Origin: Desulfovibrio sp.
GTDB lineage: Bacteria > Desulfobacterota > Desulfovibrionia > Desulfovibrionales > Desulfovibrionaceae
DNA: 64,000 bases
Assembly: GCA_030145055.1 (NCBI GenBank)
Contig: JAQYWK010000004.1
Location: 572,701 to 636,700, forward strand
Direction of reading: 5' to 3'
A program made the translations under genes and the position numbers. Shown piece after piece: positions 33,839 through 41,762 of this stretch. Below the pieces are notes generated by a model. It ran no database searches, was not told where the DNA came from, and was given only the letters and a program-made list of their open reading frames with translations. The stretch's first letter is position 1. Each line of letters starts with the position of its first letter.

Positions 33839-33870
33839 TAGTATTTTAAATACTAATTTTTGTAATTAGT
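33839..33870. promoter_or_regulatory. Overlapping palindromes upstream of the RHH-like gene (candidate operator)
   Basis: TAGTATT-TTA-AATACTA (33839-33855) is a 7+3+7 perfect palindrome touching the ribosome-binding site. ACTAATT-TTTGT-AATTAGT (33852-33870) is a second, overlapping 7+5+7 palindrome. Spaced half-sites of this kind are usual for dimeric or tetrameric RHH repressors. Confidence 0.45.
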
Positions 33871-34039
33871 TTTCAGATCATTATTAATCTTCCGCCCTAA
33901 TTACCTGTCTTAATATTTATAATATAATACGCTTATCGTAAAAAGTACAGGGGGTATCGCAATATTAACGGTTCTGTCGCATAATAAACGCTTACTAGAA
34001 TGTCATATCTGGTGGATGTGCAAGGCTGGATTGATCTGT

Positions 34040-34080
34040 TTGCACAAAAGTGCAATGTATTTGTGCATTTATATGTGCAC
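34040..34080. promoter_or_regulatory. Inverted repeats upstream of the sigma54 promoter (candidate activator sites)
   Basis: TTGCAC-AAAA-GTGCAA (34040-34055) is a perfect 6+4+6 palindrome. TTGTGCA then TTTATATGTGCAC (34061-34080) repeats the same TGTGCA half-site. They lie about 90-130 bp upstream of the predicted start, where sigma54 enhancer-binding proteins normally bind. Confidence 0.5.
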
Positions 34081-34141
34081 TCAGAGGTGTGCTTCTTGAG
34101 TGGATTTAAGTAAGGTGTTGTATTAATTCTGTTTAATACTT

Positions 34142-34157
34142 TGGCACGCTTGATGCT
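34142..34157 (+). promoter_or_regulatory. Sigma54 (RpoN)-type promoter
   Basis: TGGCACGCTTGATGCT has the invariant GG (34143-34144) and GC (34155-34156) exactly ten bases apart. The -24 element TGGCAC is perfect and the -12 element is slightly weak (ATGCT for TTGCA). The predicted start is near 34168. No coding gene follows on the plus strand for 1.9 kb. Confidence 0.6.
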
Positions 34158-34167
34158 ATATGCTTAT

Positions 34168-34298
34168 TAACCTGAGCGAGACAGCCTCAACCCCCAAAGT
34201 CGATTGTCTCAAGCTCGAAAAATATATACAGTCTTCATTCCTTCTTATCACTCCTTAAGCACGTAAGGCCGGGATCCCTCCATCCCGGCCTTTCGTGC
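34168..34298 (+). ncRNA. Putative sigma54-driven small RNA
   Basis: The region between the sigma54-type promoter and a strong hairpin is about 130 nt and contains no usable start codon with a frame. A first stem-loop pairs GAGC-GAGACA (34174-34183) with TGTCTC-AA-GCTC (34205-34216). This exposes a 21-nt loop with CCTCAACCCCCAAAG, which is complementary to purine-rich ribosome sites. An AT-rich single-stranded stretch and the terminal hairpin follow. This is the layout of a trans-acting regulatory RNA. Expression and targets are unknown; an undetected leader of some other transcript is the alternative. Confidence 0.45.
34259..34298. terminator. Strong hairpin ending the putative small RNA
   Basis: AAGGCCGGGAT (34265-34275) pairs with ATCCCGGCCTT (34282-34292) and is extended by GCACG/CGTGC, with a 6-nt loop. 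T-rich sequence on the plus strand is modest (TTT within the stem base, TTTTT at 34308). It also lies just downstream of the convergent DMT transporter gene and may serve both directions. Confidence 0.65.
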
Positions 34299-34321
34299 GT
34301 CTAGTGCTTTTTCGTAGGAGT

Positions 34322-35206
34322 TTACTTTCTTCCAGTTTGCTGAACAATATTACCACCAACTATAAATAGTAGGCCAAACATTGTTGACGGTAGAATCTCT
34401 TCGCCCAATATAAAATGAATGAGTATCAGTGATAGAAATGGGGACAGGAATATTAAATTGCTGATTTTGGCGGTTTTTTCAGTTAATTTTAGGGCTTTCA
34501 GCCATAGTACAAAGGTTATACCCATTTCAAATAATCCGACATACGCGGCGGACAGAACTGCGGGGAGTTCTGTTGGCGGTGGTCCTGAAAACATTAGCAT
34601 TGCGGCTGTTACAAGAGGCAGTCCGAGGCAAAAATTTAGAAAAAGCTCAATTAGCGGATCTGCTTTGCTTTTGGTGTTGTAAATCCAGTATAATGCCCAG
34701 ATTATTGTGCTGAAAAGAGCTAAGAATACACCAAGGCCGCTACTGAATTGGATATCAAGCAGATTGCCGTGAGTTGAGATTACAACAACGCCTAGGTAGC
34801 TGATGAATATTGCAATAAGTTCGCGTGCATTAAGCTTTTGCCCTAGAAGCGGGATAGAAAGCAGGGACAGGGTAATTGCCCATGTGTAATTAAGTGGCTG
34901 TGCTTCCTGAGCCGGAAGCAAGTCGTATGCTTTGAAGAGTACTATATAGTATAGGAAGGGATTTAAAATTCCGGGCAGACCGCATTTGAGTATTTGATCA
35001 ATACTCATTTTTGCGATCTGCCCGGTTTTATTTTGAGTTATCAATATAACTAAGAGAGTCAGTGTCGAGAATACCACCGCGTAAAAGAGCAATTGCAATG
35101 GGTCCATGTAAGACAGTGCAATTTTAAACGCGGATGCAACTGTAGACCAGATTAATACTGCGGAAAAACCGTATATATATGCTTTTTTTTGGTCAGTTGG
35201 TTGCAA
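34322..35206 (-). CDS. DMT-superfamily (EamA) transporter
   Basis: A 294-aa inner-membrane protein with about ten hydrophobic helices in two EamA repeats, the drug/metabolite transporter plan. The N-terminal repeat opens AYIYGFSAVLIWSTVASAFKIAL. The second starts near residue 150 (LGVFLALFSTIIWALYWIYN). Substrates of this family (amino acids, nucleobases, others) cannot be read from sequence. It probably forms a two-gene unit with the upstream LOG gene on the same strand, 36 bp apart. Confidence 0.87.
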   Translation of the reverse strand: MQPTDQKKAYIYGFSAVLIWSTVASAFKIALSYMDPLQLLFYAVVFSTLTLLVILITQNKTGQIAKMSIDQILKCGLPGILNPFLYYIVLFKAYDLLPAQEAQPLNYTWAITLSLLSIPLLGQKLNARELIAIFISYLGVVVISTHGNLLDIQFSSGLGVFLALFSTIIWALYWIYNTKSKADPLIELFLNFCLGLPLVTAAMLMFSGPPPTELPAVLSAAYVGLFEMGITFVLWLKALKLTEKTAKISNLIFLSPFLSLILIHFILGEEILPSTMFGLLFIVGGNIVQQTGRK

Positions 35207-35242
35207 TTGGTACTCGTTTCTCGTTGTCAGGAATATGATCTG

Positions 35243-35899
35243 CTAGACGATTACGTGCTTTTTAATGTGAGCAACGGCTTCTTCTGGTGAATCGGTAACA
35301 AAGAATAGGTCAAGATCTTCTTCATGACAGAATCCGTCGGCTACTAAACGAGTTTTAAACCATTCAATCAACCCGCCCCAGAACTCTGTGCCCATGAGGA
35401 TGATAGGGAAAGGCTTGATACGCTTGGTCTGAATAAGTACTAGTGCTTCGCTCAGTTCATCAAGTGTGCCGTAGCCTCCTGGCATTGCGATGTACGCCAT
35501 AGCATATTTAATGAACATAACTTTGCGGATGAAAAAGTAGTTGTAGTCACTTTTAATAGACAGGTATGGATTAGAATGCTGCTCGAAAGGTAGGTGAATG
35601 TGAAGTCCGATGGATTCTCCGCCAGCTTCAAAACACCCCTTATTTCCTGCTTCCATTAAACCGGGTCCACCACCTGTGATTACTGAATAACCCGCTTGGC
35701 TTAGTAGCTTGGACAAGTGGTCAGTTTGCTCATACAACGGGTGATCCCGAGCAACACGTGCCGAGCCGAACAGTGAAACTGCCGGGCCAATTTCGCTCAT
35801 AGTTTCGAATCCATCCACGATTTCGGCCATTATTTTAAAGAGTCTCCATGATTCCTGCATGGAGAGATCGTCAATTACGTATTGTCTTGATTTGTGCAT
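35243..35899 (-). CDS. LOG-family (TIGR00730-type) Rossmann-fold protein
   Basis: A 218-aa cytoplasmic protein of the lysine-decarboxylase-like LOG family. Members that have been tested are cytokinin-type nucleotide 5'-monophosphate phosphoribohydrolases, not decarboxylases. Family motifs are GGGPGLMEAGNKG (about 74-86) and PGGYGTLDELSEAL (about 140-153). It starts 39 residues into a typical domain with an extra N-terminal helix (SRQYVIDDLSMQESWRLFKI). It is read with the DMT transporter behind it. The physiological substrate in this organism is unknown. Confidence 0.87.
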   Translation of the reverse strand: MHKSRQYVIDDLSMQESWRLFKIMAEIVDGFETMSEIGPAVSLFGSARVARDHPLYEQTDHLSKLLSQAGYSVITGGGPGLMEAGNKGCFEAGGESIGLHIHLPFEQHSNPYLSIKSDYNYFFIRKVMFIKYAMAYIAMPGGYGTLDELSEALVLIQTKRIKPFPIILMGTEFWGGLIEWFKTRLVADGFCHEEDLDLFFVTDSPEEAVAHIKKHVIV

Positions 35900-36061
35900 G
35901 TCGCCCTCATAAAGTAGTTATAAATATAGGCAGGCTGTTGTGAACAGTTGCCTGAAATCCATTATTGGTGCATGTAACAGTGCATACGAATTACCAAAAA
36001 AAGAATGATAATGATAGTGCGAAAAGCTTAGAATTAACAGTGAATTTCATACGGAGGTCTG

Positions 36062-37669
36062 ATGAAGATTACTTTTATGGGTGCTGCAAAAACAGTTACC
36101 GGCTCTTGTTATATTGTTGAGACAGAGAATGCCAGATTTGCAGTAGATTGCGGATTGCACCAAGGTAACGCTGAGATTGAAAAGCGTAACCGCTCAATAG
36201 CTGATTATAATCCTAAAGAACTAGATTTTATATTAATTACTCATGCCCACATTGATCATACAGGGCTTTTGCCTGCGGCTGTTAGAGCCGGTTTTGACGG
36301 GCCTATATATATGACTCAGCCGACTCGTGATTTGCTTGAAATTATGCTGCTGGACAGTGCACATATTCAGGAGATGGAAGCAGAGTGGGCTAATAGAAAA
36401 AGACTTCGCAAAGGGATAGCTCTCGTAAATCCTCTTTATCAACAGAAGGATGCTATTGCTACAACTCCGTTGATGCGGACTGTGCAGTATGGAGAACATT
36501 TTGAGCCCGCTGAAGGGGTCACAGTTAGCTATAAAGATGCCGGACATATTTTAGGCTCTGCATTTATCGAGCTTTGGTCAAAAGAGGGTGAAGATACTAC
36601 TAAAGTTGTCTTTTCTGGTGACCTTGGTCATAAAGATCAGCTTATTGTACGTAATCCGTCTATTGTGGAAAAAGCCGATTATCTTTTGATGGAATCGACA
36701 TATGGCGACCGTAATCACAAAGATGCATCAAATAGCCTAGAGGAACTTGCAGAGGCTATTAAGTGGAGTTACTCGCACGGTGAAAAGGTTGTAATCCCGG
36801 CTTTTGCGGTCGAACGCTCACAGCAATTGATTTACACGCTATTCATCTTATATAAGGAAGGAAAACTTCCTAAAGACATGCCTGTTTATCTTGATAGCCC
36901 GCTTGCGATACGGGCTACTGAAATTTTTAGAAATCATCCAGAGTTTTTTGATCTTGATACGAAAGAACTTATGGAGAACGGTGAAAACCCTCTGTCCTTG
37001 CCGAATTTGAAATTCACGCTTGATACGGAATCTTCACGGGCTATCAACAATACATCCGGGCCTGCTGTGATTATTTCTGCAAGTGGTATGGCTAATGCCG
37101 GACGCATTAAACATCACCTCAGGCACAATATTTGGAAAAAGGGCGCTAGTATTGTTTTTGTTGGTTATCAGGGTGTAGGTACTCCGGGACGTAGAGTTGT
37201 TAATGGCGCCGAAGATATTACTATATTTGGTGAAAAGCTTAAAATTGAGGCTAAAATATTTACTATCAATGGCTTCTCTGGTCATGCTGGTCAGGATGAA
37301 ATGATCGACTGGCTTCAGCATTTTGATAGCCCATCCATGAAAGTTATTTTGACTCATGGTGAGCCGAGAGGGCAGAAAGTTCTTTCCGCAAGAATTAAGC
37401 AAGAACTTGGGTTTAATGTTCATATTGCTGATTACCGTGAAGAGCTACTGCTTACTCCTCGTGGAGAAATGGAACCAATTCTCAAGGGCAAAGCGATTCA
37501 GCCGGAAGTTGATTGGGAATTTTTACTTAAAGATTCAGAAGGTTTGTTTACTGAATTTAGAAAACGTCTTGATAGGGTTAAGTCGCATTCATTCCTCACC
37601 CAGACTGAAGTTAGAGATAAACTACTTGATATTAACCGTCAGGTCATTGAACTGATATCGGAACTATAG
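36062..37669 (+). CDS. Beta-CASP metallo-beta-lactamase-fold hydrolase (putative RNA-processing)
   Basis: A 535-aa cytoplasmic metal-dependent hydrolase of the MBL/beta-CASP group (CPSF/YSH1-like, exonuclease or endonuclease). It shows the zinc motif THAHIDHTG (about 59-67), GHILGSAF (about 160-167), SGDLG, and YLDSPLAIRATEIF of the beta-CASP domain. The C-terminal motifs are NGFSGHAGQDEM and LTHGEPRG. A C-terminal extension of about 80 residues is charged and helical. RNA is the likely substrate but this is by family. A good ribosome site (CGGAGGTCTG) precedes the ATG. It is followed four bases later by rsmD, so it heads the rsmD-coaD-miaA unit. Confidence 0.88.
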   Translation: MKITFMGAAKTVTGSCYIVETENARFAVDCGLHQGNAEIEKRNRSIADYNPKELDFILITHAHIDHTGLLPAAVRAGFDGPIYMTQPTRDLLEIMLLDSAHIQEMEAEWANRKRLRKGIALVNPLYQQKDAIATTPLMRTVQYGEHFEPAEGVTVSYKDAGHILGSAFIELWSKEGEDTTKVVFSGDLGHKDQLIVRNPSIVEKADYLLMESTYGDRNHKDASNSLEELAEAIKWSYSHGEKVVIPAFAVERSQQLIYTLFILYKEGKLPKDMPVYLDSPLAIRATEIFRNHPEFFDLDTKELMENGENPLSLPNLKFTLDTESSRAINNTSGPAVIISASGMANAGRIKHHLRHNIWKKGASIVFVGYQGVGTPGRRVVNGAEDITIFGEKLKIEAKIFTINGFSGHAGQDEMIDWLQHFDSPSMKVILTHGEPRGQKVLSARIKQELGFNVHIADYREELLLTPRGEMEPILKGKAIQPEVDWEFLLKDSEGLFTEFRKRLDRVKSHSFLTQTEVRDKLLDINRQVIELISEL

Positions 37670-37673
37670 ATTT

Positions 37674-38234
37674 ATGAGACTTATAAGTGGTAAATATGGC
37701 GGGCGGGTACTAAAAACCACCAGTGGTCCCGGATATCGTCCGGCCACGTCCAAGGTGCGGCAGGCTGTTTTTTCAATGCTCGAATCTCGCGGCATTGATT
37801 GGGATGGCCTTCGTGCGGCGGATATGTTTGCCGGAAGCGGTAGTCTCGCACTTGAGGCTCTAAGCCGAGGGGCCGCGTATGCATGTTTTGTTGAGAAGAA
37901 TGCAAAGGCAGCTTCTCTTATCAAGACTAATTTAAAAGATATTGGTGTCGATGGATCAGAATACAAAGTTTATTCAGCGGACTTGTTTAAAGTTTTATTA
38001 AGACCGCCTCCAAAACCCTTTGATCTTATTTTTATAGATCCACCTTATAGATTTGATCTTTTACCGAAAGCTCTCGATTGCGCTCTGAAGAATGGCTGGT
38101 TGGCCGAAGGTGGATTTCTTCTTGCAGAAGTTGAGGAGCAGGTAGAGCCTCCGCAGTCAGAATTTACAAAGGATCTGACACTTTTAGTGAACAAGCTTTA
38201 CGGGCAGACGAGGATATTATTATGGCAGAAGTAA
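37674..38234 (+). CDS. rsmD: 16S rRNA (guanine966-N2)-methyltransferase
   Basis: Methylates G966 of 16S rRNA using S-adenosylmethionine. The 186-aa protein begins MRLISGKYGGRVLKT, followed by RPATSKVRQAVFSML. It has the AdoMet site DMFAGSGSLALEALSRGA (about 44-61) and the catalytic IFIDPPYRF (about 119-127). It is preceded four bases upstream by the beta-CASP gene and overlaps coaD by 13 bases; rsmD-coaD is a very common pair. Confidence 0.94.
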   Translation: MRLISGKYGGRVLKTTSGPGYRPATSKVRQAVFSMLESRGIDWDGLRAADMFAGSGSLALEALSRGAAYACFVEKNAKAASLIKTNLKDIGVDGSEYKVYSADLFKVLLRPPPKPFDLIFIDPPYRFDLLPKALDCALKNGWLAEGGFLLAEVEEQVEPPQSEFTKDLTLLVNKLYGQTRILLWQK

Positions 38235-38725
38235 AACAGCTTACAGCAGTATTCCCGGGGACGTTTGATCCCTTCACCCGCGGACATTTTAGTCTTGTGA
38301 TGCGCGGTCTTAAGACCTTTCATAAGGTAATTGTCGCTGTGGCAGGGAGCACTTCAAAGAATTGCTGTTTCACGCTTGATGAGCGTGTGGATATGGTTAA
38401 ACGCATTTTCGAGAATGAATCTCGGGTTCATGTGGAGCCATTTAGCGGGCTACTAGTCCATTACGTGGAGCAAAGCCCTGCTAATGTTATTATGCGTGGT
38501 CTTCGTGCGGTTTCTGATTTCGAATATGAATTTCAGATGGCTCTTATGAATCGTCGCCTTGATAATGACATCCAGACTGTCTTCCTCATGACCGATTATA
38601 AATGGATGTATTTAAGTTCATCAATTATAAAAGATGTTGCCGTAAATGGTGGAGATATAAAAGGTTTAATTCCAAAACAGATCTATGATGAAGTTATGGT
38701 CAGATTGGCTCCGGTTGGCAAATAA
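38222..38725 (+). CDS. coaD: Pantetheine-phosphate adenylyltransferase
   Basis: Catalyses the fourth step of coenzyme A synthesis, 4'-phosphopantetheine plus ATP to dephospho-CoA. At 167 aa it is of family length. The nucleotidyl-transferase motif is FPGTFDPFTRGH (about 11-22, with RGH in place of the more usual NGH). Further motifs are VIMRGLRAVSDFEYEFQMA (about 89-107) and the C-terminal YLSSSIIKDVAVNGGD. It overlaps the end of rsmD and is followed three bases later by miaA. Confidence 0.95.
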   Translation: MAEVKQLTAVFPGTFDPFTRGHFSLVMRGLKTFHKVIVAVAGSTSKNCCFTLDERVDMVKRIFENESRVHVEPFSGLLVHYVEQSPANVIMRGLRAVSDFEYEFQMALMNRRLDNDIQTVFLMTDYKWMYLSSSIIKDVAVNGGDIKGLIPKQIYDEVMVRLAPVGK

Positions 38726-38728
38726 GAT

Positions 38729-39661
38729 ATGTCAGAGCGTAAACCCGTAATTTGTATTCTTGGCCCTACGGGAGCTGGAAAGACTGCCACTTCGCTAGGA
38801 TTGGCCGCGCGATTTCCTGCACGTGTTCTCAATTTTGATTCGCGGCAGGTTTATAAGGACTTTCCGATCATCACAGCTCAGCCAAGTCCTGCGGAACAGG
38901 CCGCTTGTCCGCATGAATTGTACGGTTTTTTGGCGACGACCGAAACGACAACTGTTGCTGACTTTGTAGATATGGCAAATGAGAAGATTGACCAAACTCC
39001 TATAAATGAACTTCCAATTCTGGTCGGCGGCACTGGTCTGTATTTGAAAGCCCTGACTTCCGGGCTTGCGCCCATTCCGGATATCCCTGACGAAATTCGA
39101 GCCCGTATGCGGCAGAGGGTTGAGCAAGAAGGTTCAGCTGCTTTATTTGCAGAGCTTGAGAAAGTAGATCCTGAATACGCCAAAAAAACTCATCCGAATA
39201 ATAAGCAGCGGAATGTACGTGCTCTTGAAGTTTATGAAGGGACAGGCAAGAATTTTACGTGGTGGCACAATAGAGAAGTTCCACCTTCTCCATATAATTT
39301 TTTGAAAATTGGGATTAAGCTGGATTTGGATGTACTGACGCCGCTACTTAATAAGCGCATTGATATGATGCTAAAAAACGGTGCAATTGATGAGGCACGT
39401 CGTGCATGGGAAATATGCCCTGACGAAAATGCGCCGGGCTGGACAGGCATTGGGTGCAGTGAATTGTTATCATTTATTAGGGGTGATATCGATATTGATG
39501 AAGCTAAATTGCTCTGGGCCAAAAATACCAGAGCATATGCAAAGCGGCAACTTACATGGTTTAATCGTGAGAAAGATATACATTGGTTTTCACCCGATGA
39601 ACCCAGTAAAACCGTAGAGTTTGCGGCTTCGTGGCTTGCGCAAAATATGAAGGAAGTATAA
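38729..39661 (+). CDS. miaA: tRNA dimethylallyltransferase
   Basis: Adds a dimethylallyl group to A37 of tRNAs that read codons beginning with U. The 310-aa protein has the P-loop LGPTGAGKT (about 11-19), LNFDSRQVYKDFPIITAQPS (about 34-53, DSRQ in place of the usual DSMQ), LVGGTGLYLKAL (about 98-109) and a C-terminal zone with YAKRQLTWFNRE. It ends the rsmD-coaD-miaA series. AATAAG precedes the start and there is no terminator after it, so the next genes could be read through. Confidence 0.94.
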   Translation: MSERKPVICILGPTGAGKTATSLGLAARFPARVLNFDSRQVYKDFPIITAQPSPAEQAACPHELYGFLATTETTTVADFVDMANEKIDQTPINELPILVGGTGLYLKALTSGLAPIPDIPDEIRARMRQRVEQEGSAALFAELEKVDPEYAKKTHPNNKQRNVRALEVYEGTGKNFTWWHNREVPPSPYNFLKIGIKLDLDVLTPLLNKRIDMMLKNGAIDEARRAWEICPDENAPGWTGIGCSELLSFIRGDIDIDEAKLLWAKNTRAYAKRQLTWFNREKDIHWFSPDEPSKTVEFAASWLAQNMKEV

Positions 39662-39737
39662 GCCTCCTTTTGCAAGCGGGATTTAGTTGTATTCAATGGA
39701 TGTAGCGGCTTGCCGCAATATAAAAACGGAAAGAACA

Positions 39738-40769
39738 ATGAGATTATATTCATTTTTGGTGTTTTTGTTGCTTCTGGCAATGCCTACTTTTGCTTGTGCG
39801 GATAGCGCAAGTAGCGGGTATCTCTTTGAGCTGGATGGTCTTTCGATTAACTGGGGATCTGGATTGATTTCCTCTTCTTCGGAAATTTTGCCCATGCAGG
39901 ACACCATTGATCCTCAGAGGACTAAAGCTTTGGCCGTTCGTCAGAGCGGTGTAAAAGCTCGTAAAAATCTTCTTGATTCCATTTTAAACTTACGCCTTAC
40001 TAGTAAAGAATTAGTTTCTGGCGCGTTTGAAGATGAAATGAAAGGGGCTGCTCTTCTGCGAGGATTTGTTCAGAATTCACTGCTGAGCACGCAGGATACA
40101 TCTGACGGTATGGTAAAAGTTACAGCTTCTACTCATATTCGCGGAGAACTTTCGTCCATAATAATTCCAGCGACTCTACCGTTTCTTTCAGGAATTCCAC
40201 CAACCTTATCGGATAATCGGGATGATGAGAACTCACAAAATCCCAGCGATGAGGAAGGAGCTGTTGTCAATTCATCTTCTTATAGCGGAATTGTTATAGA
40301 TGCGCGTGGAATGGATATAGTTCCGGTCTTGCTTCCTGTTATTTATGATGGGAAAGGCATTGGAGTGTATGGTCCATTTATTGTGAGCAGAGAAGCGGTT
40401 CTTAAAAACGGGTTAGTGGCTTTTGTTACTGATACACCCTTTAGCCGCTTGCGTGAGCGTGTCGGTAATACTCCGTTGATTTTGACTCCTGTAAGTACAC
40501 ATGGAACAGTCCGCGGAAATGTTATTTTGTCACTTGCTGATGCTGCAAAGGCTAGAGCCGTTTTGACGCGAAAATCCGTCACAGATAATTGTGCAGTTGT
40601 TATAATGATGGATGCTCCTAAGGTCGAAGTAGTTACTCCTGAACTCGGTGTTGATGGAGCTGTTAGCGCAGGTTCGGTTCAGGGTGGACAAGCTTCTTCA
40701 GTGGATGAGTCAGAATTGCAAGAAGATTCAATAGTAGATGAAGGCACTTCACCTGCCTTGAAACCGTAA
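39738..40769 (+). CDS. Exported protein of unknown function (LPP20-like N-terminal part)
   Basis: A 343-aa protein that I cannot name. The start at 39738 is chosen because it begins directly with a signal peptide (LYSFLVFLLLLAMPTFACA) and has GGAAAG upstream; the frame is open 51 bases further. Residues about 60-150 have a run of alternating strands and a helix (KARKNLLDSILNLRL, LLRGFVQNSLL, DGMVKVTASTHIRGEL) reminiscent of LPP20/FlgT-type envelope domains. The middle part reads VIDARGMDIVPVLLPVIYDG and KGIGVYGPFIVSREAVLKNG. The tail is acidic and low in complexity. It pairs with the next gene, also exported. Confidence 0.6.
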   Translation: MRLYSFLVFLLLLAMPTFACADSASSGYLFELDGLSINWGSGLISSSSEILPMQDTIDPQRTKALAVRQSGVKARKNLLDSILNLRLTSKELVSGAFEDEMKGAALLRGFVQNSLLSTQDTSDGMVKVTASTHIRGELSSIIIPATLPFLSGIPPTLSDNRDDENSQNPSDEEGAVVNSSSYSGIVIDARGMDIVPVLLPVIYDGKGIGVYGPFIVSREAVLKNGLVAFVTDTPFSRLRERVGNTPLILTPVSTHGTVRGNVILSLADAAKARAVLTRKSVTDNCAVVIMMDAPKVEVVTPELGVDGAVSAGSVQGGQASSVDESELQEDSIVDEGTSPALKP

Positions 40770-40790
40770 TTTTCAGATCGGAGTAATCAC

Positions 40791-41750
40791 TTGATCTTTT
40801 CAAAATATATCAAAAAATCAATTTTTGTCTTTTGTGCGCTGATAATAACAACTGCTTTAGCTGTTCCGGCCGGAGCTGTTAAAGTTCAGGTTTTCAAAGC
40901 CGGCGAAGAAGGTGTTTCTACTAAGGACTTGCGCACAGAAGCCGTTGCTCAGGCTTTTGCTCAGGCTCTTCTAGCTGAATCGGTACGCATGATACCTGTT
41001 ACGGTTTCTGCTGATAGAAGCGATGCTTTAAAAAGCATGTTCAGCAATAATTATGAGTCATTTATTTCAGGCTACAAAGATATGGATGTTAAATATCATG
41101 ACGATGGAGTTACCATTCGGATTGATGTTAATGTCAATAGAGCCGCTTTGCGTGACTCTCTTAGGAATATGGGTTTTTTTGCCTCCGCAGATAAAGTTGT
41201 TAAATCCGCCGTTGTAATATCTAACGGAACATATAAGCTTAATGCCAAGGATCAAGCCGCTCGTGATGCTAAAGTTAAAGAATTAAAGTCATTATATGCG
41301 GTGCAAGACGTTGCTCCGGGGACTGTAGATCCGTTAGCTTCAACACTCAAGATTACTCAGGTTGGTAAGAAAAGTTTTAGTGGAAGTCTCGATTCTTCGA
41401 ATGGAAACTGGCAATCAGCTGGTAATTCTGTTGAATCCGTGTGGGGAAGATTGTGGACAAAATATTATGAATCAGTTCGGACAGATGATACTATGAATCC
41501 GAAGGCTGTCTTAGTTGTTAATGGCTGGTTCAATTCTGATGGCGTTCGTGAATTTGGAAGATTGCTCAAGTCATGGGATTCAGCAGTGCAGGAAGTTCAG
41601 CTACTTGATGTTGAGATGAAACCGACTGCGGTCTCTGCAAGCTGGTCTCTGGACGTTTCGGACCAGTGGGTTTTGAAAAGTTATTTAAACGATTTTCTTC
41701 CTCCGCGTGGATTGTCATACAGAATCGATGGGCTTAGCGAAGAGAAGTAA
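40791..41750 (+). CDS. Exported protein of unknown function (DUF2066/FlgT-like N-terminal part)
   Basis: A 319-aa protein with a signal peptide (FVFCALIITTALAVPAGA, cleavage near residue 29). The early mature region (TEAVAQAFAQALLAESV then FISGYKDMDVKYHDDGVT then IDVNVNRAALRDSLRNMG) has the pattern of alternating helix and strands seen in FlgT/DUF2066-type periplasmic proteins. I do not assign a function. The start is a TTG after CGGAG. The gene is 21 bp after another exported unknown, and pgsA follows 12 bp later, so the three are likely cotranscribed. Envelope maintenance or motility are guesses only. Confidence 0.6.
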   Translation: MIFSKYIKKSIFVFCALIITTALAVPAGAVKVQVFKAGEEGVSTKDLRTEAVAQAFAQALLAESVRMIPVTVSADRSDALKSMFSNNYESFISGYKDMDVKYHDDGVTIRIDVNVNRAALRDSLRNMGFFASADKVVKSAVVISNGTYKLNAKDQAARDAKVKELKSLYAVQDVAPGTVDPLASTLKITQVGKKSFSGSLDSSNGNWQSAGNSVESVWGRLWTKYYESVRTDDTMNPKAVLVVNGWFNSDGVREFGRLLKSWDSAVQEVQLLDVEMKPTAVSASWSLDVSDQWVLKSYLNDFLPPRGLSYRIDGLSEEK

Positions 41751-41762
41751 AATAGGAGAGTC

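Noticed and set aside
36233-37423. Minus-strand frames of 104 and 129 codons inside the beta-CASP gene
   Set aside because: Antisense to a gene with intact catalytic motifs; no supporting signals.
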